From an uncultured Chloroflexota bacterium (GTDB lineage: Bacteria; Chloroflexota; Limnocylindria; Limnocylindrales; CSP1-4): 33,728 nt of DNA. Positions 26,144-33,728 of the stretch are shown here, one piece after another. Made by a program: the position numbers and the translations under genes. The stretch's first letter is position 1. The number at the start of each line of letters is the position of its first letter. Location: NCBI GenBank assembly GCA_903925955.1, contig CAIYHO010000106.1:1-33728 (forward strand), written 5' to 3'. The notes under the pieces were generated by a model. The model did no database searches. It was not told where the DNA came from and saw only the letters and a program-made list of their open reading frames with translations.

Positions 26144-26542
26144 TCAGCCGGACTTGGTCCCGCCCCAGATCATGCTCATGATCACAGCGCCTGCCAACAA
26201 CAGCATCGAGGCGGCTGTCGCGAGTCCGGCGGCCAGCGCGGTAAGGACGGCGGCGCCATCGCGGCCCTCGCGGCCCGCGGTGAAGACGGCGCGCAGCCCC
26301 AAGAGACCCCACACCAGCAGCACGAGCCCGCAGATCAGGAACCCGGTGGCCATCAGGGGCACCTGCAGCTGGTCACGCACGACGATGGACCAGAAGAGGA
26401 ACGCCACGCCGCCAGCCAGCGCCAGGGCCAGCGTCACGCGGACGGGAGTGATCCGCAGGGGGCCGATGCGTGGGCCGCGCGGGGCGTCAGACGCGGCACG
26501 GCGCGCCGCCTTGGATCGAGCGGGAGAGGGTGCGCGGCTCAT
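26144..26542 (-). CDS. small integral membrane protein, unknown function
   Basis: Three hydrophobic segments (VTLALALAGGVAFLFWSIVV, LMATGFLICGLVLLVWGLLGL, ALAAGLATAASMLLLAGAVIMSMIWG). Confidence 0.55.
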   Translation of the reverse strand: MSRAPSPARSKAARRAASDAPRGPRIGPLRITPVRVTLALALAGGVAFLFWSIVVRDQLQVPLMATGFLICGLVLLVWGLLGLRAVFTAGREGRDGAAVLTALAAGLATAASMLLLAGAVIMSMIWGGTKSG

Positions 26543-27177
26543 CGCTCGGGCAGCAAAGCGGGGGCTGCCCCGCCCCGAAGCCGGTGGTAGACCGCCACGT
26601 TCCAGGCCAGTCTCGGCCGCTTCAAGCCGGCGCCAACGGTCTCGCCCCGCTCGCCAAAGGCCTCGGCCAGCAGTTCGCGTGCGCTCTCAAGCGTGTCGAA
26701 GGTCCAGAAGCAGTGGATGACGCGGACGCGGAACCTGCCGCCCCCAAGGAAGGGCCCGTCACGCCGGGTCCACGCGCCGTAGGCGGGTGCACCGGGTTCC
26801 ACCAGCATCGACACGTCGTCGCGCCCGTAGTCGTGCAGGACGAGCAGCCGCCCACCGGGCCGAAGGACGCGGTCCACCTCAGCGAGGTCGGCGCCATTGA
26901 CGCCGTGGAATCCAGTCCACAGCGAGGCCACCACGTCAAGGCTTGCGTCTGGCGCACCGATGCGCAACGGGCCTGCCAAGGCCACGTCCACGACGCTGGC
27001 AGCGCCTGCGGACAGCCGGTCCCGGAGGTCCCCGGGCGGCGTGTCGAGGAGGGCGATATCGCCGCCGGCGAGCTGGCCAAGCTCCTCGAGAACGCGCGGG
27101 ATCTTGCCTTCGATGTCTGCGACTGCGCGCAGCCGATCGGCAAGGGGCGCGGCCAGGGCGAACGGCAGATCAGCCAT
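26539..27177 (-). CDS. class I SAM-dependent methyltransferase-like protein
   Basis: GAASVVDVALAGPLRIGAPDASLDVVASLWTGFHGVNGADLAEVDRVLRPGGRLLVLHDYGRDDV: post-motif pattern of methyltransferases. Confidence 0.65.
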   Translation of the reverse strand: MADLPFALAAPLADRLRAVADIEGKIPRVLEELGQLAGGDIALLDTPPGDLRDRLSAGAASVVDVALAGPLRIGAPDASLDVVASLWTGFHGVNGADLAEVDRVLRPGGRLLVLHDYGRDDVSMLVEPGAPAYGAWTRRDGPFLGGGRFRVRVIHCFWTFDTLESARELLAEAFGERGETVGAGLKRPRLAWNVAVYHRLRGGAAPALLPER

Positions 27178-27183
27178 GCCCGT

Positions 27184-28746
27184 TCATCCTGCTGATACCG
27201 CCACCAGACCGGACCGCGCAGGCACCTCAAGCGCCACGTGGCCATCGGCGCCCGGCACCAGCACTGCGCCCGCAGGAACGCCGGGCAGCGCGAGGACCGT
27301 CAGCAGCCGGCCGGCCAGCTCCGGCGCCCAGACGTCCACCCACGCTGGTCCGTCGCCAGCGTTTACGGCCACTAGCGCAGCCCCGGCATCGCCCGCATCG
27401 CGGACAAATGCCATGGCGTCGCCCGCAGAACCGGCCACGCGGAACGTGCCCCGACGCAGCGCGGCCGTTGCGTGGCGGATCGCCAGCGCGGCGCGGGTCC
27501 AGGCCAGCCCGTCGGCGTCCCACGTGGACTCGTCCCACGGGAAGGAGCGGCGGCAATCGGGATCGTGATCGCCCTCCACGCCAACCTCGTTGCCGTAGTA
27601 GATGCACGGCGCTCCGGGCAGCGTGGCCTGGAGCAGCACGGCCAAGCGCCAGGCGCCAGGATCTCGGCCAGCCATGGTCCGGAAGCGCGGGCTGTCGTGG
27701 CTGTCGAGCAGGTTGAGCTGCACCTCGGTGATCGCCCTGTCGTATAAGCCCATCAGCCGCTCAAGCTCTCCGCCAAAGGCGGCGCCGTCACGCCGGTGCG
27801 TCCTGCTGCCGTACTCGTGGTGGCTGCGGACAACGTGCTCGTTGAGGTGGCCCTGCGCGGCGTACCCAAGGATCGCCTGCGCCAGCGGGTAGTTCATCAG
27901 CGCGTCAAACCTGGTGCCGGCCAGCCACTCGGGCGCCTCATGCCAGATCTCGCCCACGATGTACGCCTCGGGGTTGACCGCCCGACAGCGCGTCCGGAAC
28001 TCCTCCCAGAAGCCCTCGTCGCGGATCTCGGCCGGGACATCCAGCCGCCAGCCGTCGATGCCAAACTTGAGCCAGTACTCGGCCACACCCATGAGGTACT
28101 CGCGGACCAGCGGGTTGCCGGTGTTGAGTTTGGGCAGCGCGGGCAGGCCCCACCAGGCGCGGTAGCCAAGCCGGTGGAAGGACTCGTCGCCCTTGTCGTC
28201 CCACGTGGGCTGGAACGCCGGGTCCACGGGCCAGTGATCGTTGTCCGTGGGCCAGGGGTACGGGCGGAACGGCCGCTGCCTGGCAAGCGCTGCAGGCACG
28301 TAGTGGAACCACTCGCGATACGGCGAGCCATCGCCGGTCTCCAGCACGTGGTGGAAGGGCCAGAAGCCGCGCCCGGTGTGGTTAAACACGCCGTCCAGCA
28401 CCACCTTGATGCCGCGCGCGTGGGCCGCGTCAAGCAGTTCGCGCAGGGCGTCGTTGCCGCCCAGCAGCGGATCCACCGTCATGTAGTCGTACGTGTGGTA
28501 CCGGTGGTTGGACGCCGACGCGAAGATGGGGCACAGATAGATGGCATTGATGCCCAGATCCGCCAGATACGGCAGATGCTCCACAATCCCCAGCAGGTCC
28601 CCGCCCTTGAACCCGTGATGGGTTGGCGGCGCGCCCCATGGCTCCAGCGGACCCGGCTTGGGGACGCGGGCGGAGATCGCGAAGCGGTCCGGGAAGATCT
28701 GGTAGAAGACGGCGTCGCGGACCCAGCTTGGCGTGTAGATGGACAT
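27184..28746 (-). CDS. GH13 alpha-amylase/neopullulanase-like, predicted cytoplasmic
   Basis: DAVFYQIFPDRF...LADLGINAIYLCPIFASASNHRYHTYDYMTVDP...GIKVVLDGVFNHTGRG...IDGWRLDVPAEI...LLDSHDSPRF: GH13 conserved regions; no signal peptide. Confidence 0.93.
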   Translation of the reverse strand: MSIYTPSWVRDAVFYQIFPDRFAISARVPKPGPLEPWGAPPTHHGFKGGDLLGIVEHLPYLADLGINAIYLCPIFASASNHRYHTYDYMTVDPLLGGNDALRELLDAAHARGIKVVLDGVFNHTGRGFWPFHHVLETGDGSPYREWFHYVPAALARQRPFRPYPWPTDNDHWPVDPAFQPTWDDKGDESFHRLGYRAWWGLPALPKLNTGNPLVREYLMGVAEYWLKFGIDGWRLDVPAEIRDEGFWEEFRTRCRAVNPEAYIVGEIWHEAPEWLAGTRFDALMNYPLAQAILGYAAQGHLNEHVVRSHHEYGSRTHRRDGAAFGGELERLMGLYDRAITEVQLNLLDSHDSPRFRTMAGRDPGAWRLAVLLQATLPGAPCIYYGNEVGVEGDHDPDCRRSFPWDESTWDADGLAWTRAALAIRHATAALRRGTFRVAGSAGDAMAFVRDAGDAGAALVAVNAGDGPAWVDVWAPELAGRLLTVLALPGVPAGAVLVPGADGHVALEVPARSGLVAVSAG

Positions 28747-28752
28747 TCGCAG

Positions 28753-28777
28753 AGTCTACGTGCGACGCGGTTAGACT
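28753..28777. promoter_or_regulatory. divergent TAGACT -10-like boxes, perfect inverted repeat AGTCTA-N13-TAGACT
   Basis: agtcta 28753-28758 (TAGACT on minus, 6 nt to ATG) and tagact 28772-28777 (plus, 7 nt to ATG). Confidence 0.55.
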
Positions 28778-28784
28778 GGTGCCG

Positions 28785-30518
28785 ATGGATGTACAGCAGC
28801 GCCTTCTCACGTCTCTTGCGGCGGTCCTGATCGCGGCGTCTGGCTGCGGCTCGCAGGCACCGTCCCCGACGGCCCCATTGGCTCCGTCGGCGGCACCTAC
28901 CGCCACTACGGCGGCCTCAGCCACAGCAGCGCCCGGCTCAGCCTGCACAGCCGCAGCCACGCCTGCGTCCAAGGACTGGAACAAAGGGACCTGGTACGAG
29001 GTCTTTGTCCGCAGCTTTGCCGATGGCAACAACGACGGGATCGGCGATCTGCAGGGCCTCACGGCCAAGCTTGACTACCTCAACGACGGCAACCCGGGTA
29101 CCACCACGGACCTCGGCATCACCGGGATCTGGCTGATGCCCGTGTTTGAGTCGCCCAGCTACCACGGCTACGACGTGATCGACTACCGCAAGATCGAGAA
29201 GGACTACGGCACCAACGCGGACTTTGTCACGTTCCTTGCCGCTGCCCACAAGCGCGGCATCAAGGTGATCCTGGATCTTGTGCTGAACCACAGCTCCAAC
29301 CGCAACCCGTGGTTCATCGCCTCCGCCAAGAAAGACCCCAAGTACGCGGACTGGTACACGTGGTCAGACACGAACCCCAGCTACATGGGCCCCGAGAACC
29401 AGGTGGTCTGGCGCGAGAACGGCGGACGCTGGTACTACGGGCTCTTCTCGGAGCAGATGCCAGACCTGAACATCGCCAACCCGGCGGTCACGGCCGAAAT
29501 GGAGTCAATCGCCAAGTACTGGCTGAGCGACGTTGGCGTGGACGGGTTCCGGCTTGATGCCGTGAAGTACCTCATCGATGAGGGCAAGAAGCAGGCCAAC
29601 ACCAAATCCACGATGGACTGGCTGGCGGGCTTCCACAAGGCGGTGCTGGCGGACAACCCGGGGGCGATGCTCGTGGGCGAGGTCTGGGACACCTCCACAA
29701 CGGCCGGCAGCTACGTGCCCGGCGCCATGGACCTGACGTTCAACTTCGGGCTGTCCACGGGCACCAGGCTGGCGCTCCAGAACCAGCGTGTCGCGCCGCT
29801 GAAGACCGGGCTCATGGACACGCTCACCGCGTGGCCGCCGTCGCAGTCCGGCATCTTCCTAGCCAACCACGACCAGAACCGGATCATGGGCGAGCTTGGC
29901 GGTGATGTGGCGGCTGCGAAGCTGGCAGCGTTCCTGCTGTTCAGCGAGCCGGGCGTGCCGTTTATGTACTACGGCGAGGAGATCGGCATGACGGGCCACA
30001 AGCCCGACGAGCAGATCCGCACGCCCATGCAGTGGACCGCCGACGGGCCGGCCGGCGGCTTCTCCCCGGTGACGCCGTGGGAGCCGATGGAGGCCGACTG
30101 GCAGACGGTCAACGTGGCGGCCCAGACAACCGACCCGGCGAGCCTGCTGTCAACCTACCGCGCGCTCGTTCAGCTCCGGGCCGCCGAACCCGCGCTGCAG
30201 GGCGGTGAGACGGCCATCGTGGACGGCGGGGCGGAGCCGGTCATCGGCATCCTGCGGTCGCTGCCGGGACGCACGCTCCTCACCGTGACCAACGTGAGCA
30301 GCACGGACGTGACCGACTACGGGCTCACGCTTGATGGCGGACCGCTCTGCGGCAACGTCAAGGCGACCGTTGTGGCCAGCACGGGCGTGGACGCCGCCAC
30401 GCTGGCCGCTATCGCCAGCCCATTGGTCACGGCCACCGGCGGCCTCAACGCCTACAAGCCCTTCGCCGGGCTGCCGCCGCGCAGTGCTGTCGTCATCGCC
30501 CTGGAGCCGCTGCCGTGA
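28785..30518 (+). CDS. secreted lipoprotein GH13 alpha-amylase/alpha-glucosidase
   Basis: Signal/lipobox AASGCGS; WYEVFVRSFADGNNDGIGDLQGLTAKLDYLND...GIKVILDLVLNHSS...VDGFRLDAVKYLID...ANHDQNR: GH13 motifs. Confidence 0.93.
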   Translation: MDVQQRLLTSLAAVLIAASGCGSQAPSPTAPLAPSAAPTATTAASATAAPGSACTAAATPASKDWNKGTWYEVFVRSFADGNNDGIGDLQGLTAKLDYLNDGNPGTTTDLGITGIWLMPVFESPSYHGYDVIDYRKIEKDYGTNADFVTFLAAAHKRGIKVILDLVLNHSSNRNPWFIASAKKDPKYADWYTWSDTNPSYMGPENQVVWRENGGRWYYGLFSEQMPDLNIANPAVTAEMESIAKYWLSDVGVDGFRLDAVKYLIDEGKKQANTKSTMDWLAGFHKAVLADNPGAMLVGEVWDTSTTAGSYVPGAMDLTFNFGLSTGTRLALQNQRVAPLKTGLMDTLTAWPPSQSGIFLANHDQNRIMGELGGDVAAAKLAAFLLFSEPGVPFMYYGEEIGMTGHKPDEQIRTPMQWTADGPAGGFSPVTPWEPMEADWQTVNVAAQTTDPASLLSTYRALVQLRAAEPALQGGETAIVDGGAEPVIGILRSLPGRTLLTVTNVSSTDVTDYGLTLDGGPLCGNVKATVVASTGVDAATLAAIASPLVTATGGLNAYKPFAGLPPRSAVVIALEPLP

Positions 30519-30946
30519 CGCTGCGGGACGCGGACAAGCCCCAGCGCCCGCGGCGCCCGCTCCTGCTGGAGTTGGCATCCGCGTTCATGATCGTGAACGG
30601 GCTGCTGAGCACGTCCGCGTCCGCCACCATCGTCATGAAGCTGGGCGAGACGCCGGGCGTCGGGGATCCGGGGGTCCTGCTCCTGATCACGCTTGCCATC
30701 GGCATCAGCACGATCGTGCTGGGCATCCTCATCCGGTATGCCCGCGCCTGGATCGTGGCGCTCAACGTCGCGGCCGTGGCGGGCTTCCTCGAGCTCACCG
30801 CCGGCAGCCAGCCGGGCCTGATCGTGGGCCTGCTGGACGTGTTCGTCGTGTTGGCGCTGCTGATGACCCGGCCCTGGTTCACGTGGTCGCCGGACGGCGC
30901 CGCTGATCAGGACGCGGCCGAAGGCGCCGCAGCCGAAGGCGCGTGA
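30515..30946 (+). CDS. small membrane protein, unknown function
   Basis: 4-bp overlap with upstream gene; four hydrophobic segments. Confidence 0.65.
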   Translation: MTLRDADKPQRPRRPLLLELASAFMIVNGLLSTSASATIVMKLGETPGVGDPGVLLLITLAIGISTIVLGILIRYARAWIVALNVAAVAGFLELTAGSQPGLIVGLLDVFVVLALLMTRPWFTWSPDGAADQDAAEGAAAEGA

Positions 30947-30955
30947 AACCACCCC

Positions 30956-31068
30956 GAATTCACGCCTGACTCAGGCCGCGGGGTGACGCGCAGGGTTCGT
31001 GCCCCCAAGTCGCGGTTCGCCCTTCGAGCTCTGCACCCGGGACGCAATCCTGAGTCACTGGTGAATTC
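30956..31068 (+). repeat. TGASTCA palindromic intergenic element, copy 3
   Basis: gaattcacgcctgactcagg (30956-30975) vs inverted cctgagtcactggtgaattc (31049-31068), 17/20 matching; inner arms gcgcagggttcg / cgagctctgcac. Confidence 0.85.
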
Positions 31069-31097
31069 CGGAGGGGCCACTACCCTGTCCCCGCTCG

Positions 31098-31904
31098 CTA
31101 TGCCCGAAGCAGGCGCGTCGCAGCATCCGCGTAGTCCGCGTAGGCCGGCGGGCGTCGGCGCCCCCCGAGCGTTGTTGCGCCGAGCCAGTCGGCCCGTCGG
31201 CGGGCTGGGTCCGCGGTGCCGAGCACCCAGCCCTGGGGCGGCGGCCGGCTCGGATCTGCCAGCCAGGCCGCGGCAGCGTCAACTGGTCCGGGGAACGCGT
31301 GCCCGATGAGGTCGCGCTGGTCTGCAAGGCGTCGGGCGACGGTTTGCGTGTCAAGGGCGACCACCAACACGGCGACCCGCTGCGGACGCCACCCAAGCTC
31401 TCGAGCAGCCTGCCACGCCTCGCGCACATAGAAGGCGAGCGTTCGCTGCAGGGCCCCAACATCGTCAATCACGGTCTTGGTCTCCTCAACGAGGAGGGTG
31501 CGGTCAGCCTCGCGGAAGCCCAGCAGGTCAATCCAACCCTTCGGCGAATTGAGCCCCAACTGCACCTCCGACGCGGTGTGCCACGCATCGCGCTGCAACC
31601 GCCCAGCCACGTAGCCGTTGAGCCGCGCATGCAACGCCCCGCGCTGGTGGCGCCGATCCTCCAGGTGCCGGCCGTCCAGATCAAGCGTGGCCCGAATGCC
31701 CAGCGCCGCAAGCACGGACGCTAGCGCTCGCAGGTCAAGGTCAGCCCGGGCGGTCTCAATCCTGCAGACCATCGACTGCGACGTGTGGGCCCGGATGGCG
31801 AGTTCCTGCTGCGTCCAGCCGATGAGCTGCCGCGCCTCCTTGACGAGGTCCGCAACCTGCCCCGGCATGCCGAGTTGGCCGAGTTGGATCCTGGTGCCTG
31901 CCAT
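31098..31904 (-). CDS. XRE-family HTH protein with C-terminal PD-(D/E)xK-like domain
   Basis: HTH: LVKEARQLIGWTQQELAIRAHTSQSMVCRIETARADLDLRALASVLAALG; C-term: GLNSPKGWIDLLGFREADRTLLVEETKTVIDDVGALQRTLAFY (D...ExK). Confidence 0.8.
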   Translation of the reverse strand: MAGTRIQLGQLGMPGQVADLVKEARQLIGWTQQELAIRAHTSQSMVCRIETARADLDLRALASVLAALGIRATLDLDGRHLEDRRHQRGALHARLNGYVAGRLQRDAWHTASEVQLGLNSPKGWIDLLGFREADRTLLVEETKTVIDDVGALQRTLAFYVREAWQAARELGWRPQRVAVLVVALDTQTVARRLADQRDLIGHAFPGPVDAAAAWLADPSRPPPQGWVLGTADPARRRADWLGATTLGGRRRPPAYADYADAATRLLRA

Positions 31905-31926
31905 GGGCAGACCCTAGCGAACCGCG

Positions 31927-31943
31927 CTTATCCCAGCCTTATC
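31927..31943. promoter_or_regulatory. tandem CTTATC with 11-bp period upstream of second XRE gene (putative operator)
   Basis: cttatc at 31927-31932 and 31938-31943; first copy 23 bp upstream of start codon, same as at 4481. Confidence 0.6.
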
Positions 31944-31974
31944 TGGATGGGCCTCTACCGCCGCGCGACGCCGC

Positions 31975-32170
31975 GAATTCGCCCCTGACTCAGCCCGCGA
32001 ATTCACCCATGACTCAGACCACGGCCTGACACGCAGGGCTCGATCCCGCAAGTCGCGGTTCGCCCCGCGAGCTCCGCACCCGGGGCCTGATCCTGAGTCA
32101 CCGGTGAATTCAGGGCATGCCAAACGTCAGCTCCGCACCCGGGGCCTGATCCTGAGTCACCGGTGAATTC
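31975..32170 (+). repeat. TGASTCA palindromic intergenic element, copy 4, with duplicated left and right ends
   Basis: Left ends gaattcgcccctgactcag 31975-31993 and gaattcacccatgactcag 31999-32017; right-end 42-bp block agctccgcacccggggcctgatcctgagtcaccggtgaattc at 32070-32111 and 32129-32170 (identical). Confidence 0.85.
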
Positions 32171-32207
32171 CGGACGTGCTGGACGTCGCGTGGCGCCCGC
32201 CGGACGA

Positions 32208-33155
32208 TCAGCCCTTGACGCCGCCCACAGCGAGCCCGCCAACCAGGTATCGCTGGAAGACGAAGAACACCACGGATACCGGCAGGGCAAACAGGATGGC
32301 GAATGCTCCAAACTCGGACCAGGTCGTTGTTCGGGCGAAGCCGCCCACCATGCTGTTGAGGGCAATTGACAGCGTCCAGTCCGAGACGGTGCCGCCCACA
32401 AACATGTAGCAGGTGAGGTACTCGCTCCAGCCGCCCAGGAAGCCCAGGAAGCCGGTCACGGCGATGGCCGGGATGGACAGGGGCAGGATGACCTTGCGGA
32501 AGATCTGGAACTGCGTCGCGCCGTCCACGGCGGCAGCCTCTTCCAGGTCCTTGGGCACGGTGTCCAGATAGCCCTTGAGGTTCCAGATGGCGAACGGCAG
32601 CTGGCCGGCGATCACCGCGAGGATGACGCCGATAAGCGAGGCGCGAAGGTTGAACGAGAGGCCGCCGAAGTCAATCCGGAACTGGTTGAGGAAGACGTAG
32701 AGCGGGATCATCGTGGCGACGGCCGGCAGCATCAGCACGCCCAGGATGCCAATCATCAGGGCCTCTCGGCCGCGGAACCGGAGCCTGGAGAACGCATAGG
32801 CGGCGGTGACGCCCAGGAGGACAGCGACGACGGAGCTGCCCAGGGCGATCTTGAGGCTGTTGGCCATCAACCCGAAGAAGCTGATGTCATTGGTCGTGGG
32901 CCGGTTCAAGACCTTGGCGTACGCGTCCAGCGACGCGCCCGCCGGGATCAGGTTGAGCGCGTCCGGTCGAGCAATGTTCCGGGGGTCGATCGACATGCTC
33001 ACGATCCAGATGATCGGGAACAGCACTGTCAGGGTGATGAACAGACAAATGACTTGGATGAGCAACTGGCGGCTGAGCGGCAGCGGGCGCTCGGCGCGGC
33101 TGCTGTCAGCGCTCTTGCGACGGGGCTTGGATGCCGGTGTTGCGGCAGCGGTCAT
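32208..33155 (-). CDS. carbohydrate ABC transporter permease (MalG-like)
   Basis: TM protein; VPKDLEEAAAVDGATQFQIFRKVILPLSIPAIAV: EAA motif of sugar ABC permeases. Confidence 0.93.
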   Translation of the reverse strand: MTAAATPASKPRRKSADSSRAERPLPLSRQLLIQVICLFITLTVLFPIIWIVSMSIDPRNIARPDALNLIPAGASLDAYAKVLNRPTTNDISFFGLMANSLKIALGSSVVAVLLGVTAAYAFSRLRFRGREALMIGILGVLMLPAVATMIPLYVFLNQFRIDFGGLSFNLRASLIGVILAVIAGQLPFAIWNLKGYLDTVPKDLEEAAAVDGATQFQIFRKVILPLSIPAIAVTGFLGFLGGWSEYLTCYMFVGGTVSDWTLSIALNSMVGGFARTTTWSEFGAFAILFALPVSVVFFVFQRYLVGGLAVGGVKG

Positions 33156-33182
33156 GGTGGTACTCCTCGTCTTCGCTGCGGG

Positions 33183-33728
33183 CTATTCGGCGTAGCTCTT
33201 GGTCGCCTGAGCAAGCCGGTTTGTCACCAGCGTCACGGCGAGGAGCAGGAAGAACAGATAGACGGCGAACGCGGCGGCCACGCCGTAGAGCTGGCGGTCG
33301 TACGCGAGGCGGTAGGCCTGCGTCACCAGGATCTCGGTCCGGCCAAACGGCTCGCCTGCCGTCATGAAGTACGGCAGCGAGAAGAGGTTGAACGTCACCA
33401 CGAAGCCGTAGATGGCAAAGGGCAGCATCGCTGGCCGCAGGAACGGGATCGTGATGGTTCGGAACTTCTGCCACCAGTTGGCGCCGTCCATCTCGGCCGC
33501 CTCATAGAGCTCACCCGGGATGCTCTGGAGGGCGCCTGTGGCCACCACCGAGTTGAGCGGCCAGCCCAGCCAGGTATTGGCGGTGATCATGGCGAAGTAC
33601 GCCAGGGGCAGCGGGATGAACGGGATGGGGTCGTTGACCTGGCGGATCCAGTCCAGGTTCAGACCCGGGGCCGTGGCTGCCACGCCAAACAGGCCGGCAA
33701 CCGCCTGGAGCAGGAAGTTCACCGCACC
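33183..33728 (-). CDS. carbohydrate ABC transporter permease (MalF-like), partial at window edge
   Basis: ALQSIPGELYEAAEMDGANWWQKFRTITIPFLRPAML: EAA motif; N-terminus outside window. Confidence 0.92.
   Translation of the reverse strand, partial: GAVNFLLQAVAGLFGVAATAPGLNLDWIRQVNDPIPFIPLPLAYFAMITANTWLGWPLNSVVATGALQSIPGELYEAAEMDGANWWQKFRTITIPFLRPAMLPFAIYGFVVTFNLFSLPYFMTAGEPFGRTEILVTQAYRLAYDRQLYGVAAAFAVYLFFLLLAVTLVTNRLAQATKSYAE

Noticed and set aside
27796-28830. 344-aa plus ORF opposite GH13
   Set aside because: Shadow of the conserved GH13 gene on the minus strand.
30956-32170. Active insertion sequence or transposon
   Set aside because: TIR-like ends exist but no transposase ORF and no obvious target-site duplications; treated as non-autonomous or structural repeat.

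Overview
GC-rich bacterial chromosomal window, gene-dense and mostly unidirectional blocks. The lineage looks Chloroflexota/Actinobacteria-like, but that is inference only. Recognisable content: ECF sigma factor plus YCII/DGPF protein; a stand-alone LigD-type polymerase and a separate ATP-dependent DNA ligase (split NHEJ-type genes, no Ku seen); a DUF5615-type toxin/antitoxin pair; an M48/HtpX-like protease with a glycine-rich insertion; DUF4173 and DUF4349 proteins; malic enzyme; UspA; a two-component system; an HtrA-like protease; a folB-folP-folC cluster coupled to an unknown 4-Cys protein; a PASTA Ser/Thr kinase; galU; tRNA-Glu(TTC); and an alpha-glucan locus with two divergent GH13 enzymes and two sugar ABC permeases. 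Most interesting unexplained signals: (1) a dispersed ~111-137 bp intergenic element with nested inverted repeats (TGACTCA...TGAGTCA ends, GTGCAGAGCTCG-type inner arms). It occurs at four places, three of them between convergent genes. (2) Two paralogous XRE-HTH proteins with a C-terminal D...ExK/ExE (restriction-endonuclease-fold-like) domain. Their upstream regions share CAGATAAG-N5-GATAAGCG at exactly the same distance from the start codon, and each lies next to a repeat array. (3) A second, unrelated mosaic of direct/inverted repeats upstream of the first XRE gene.
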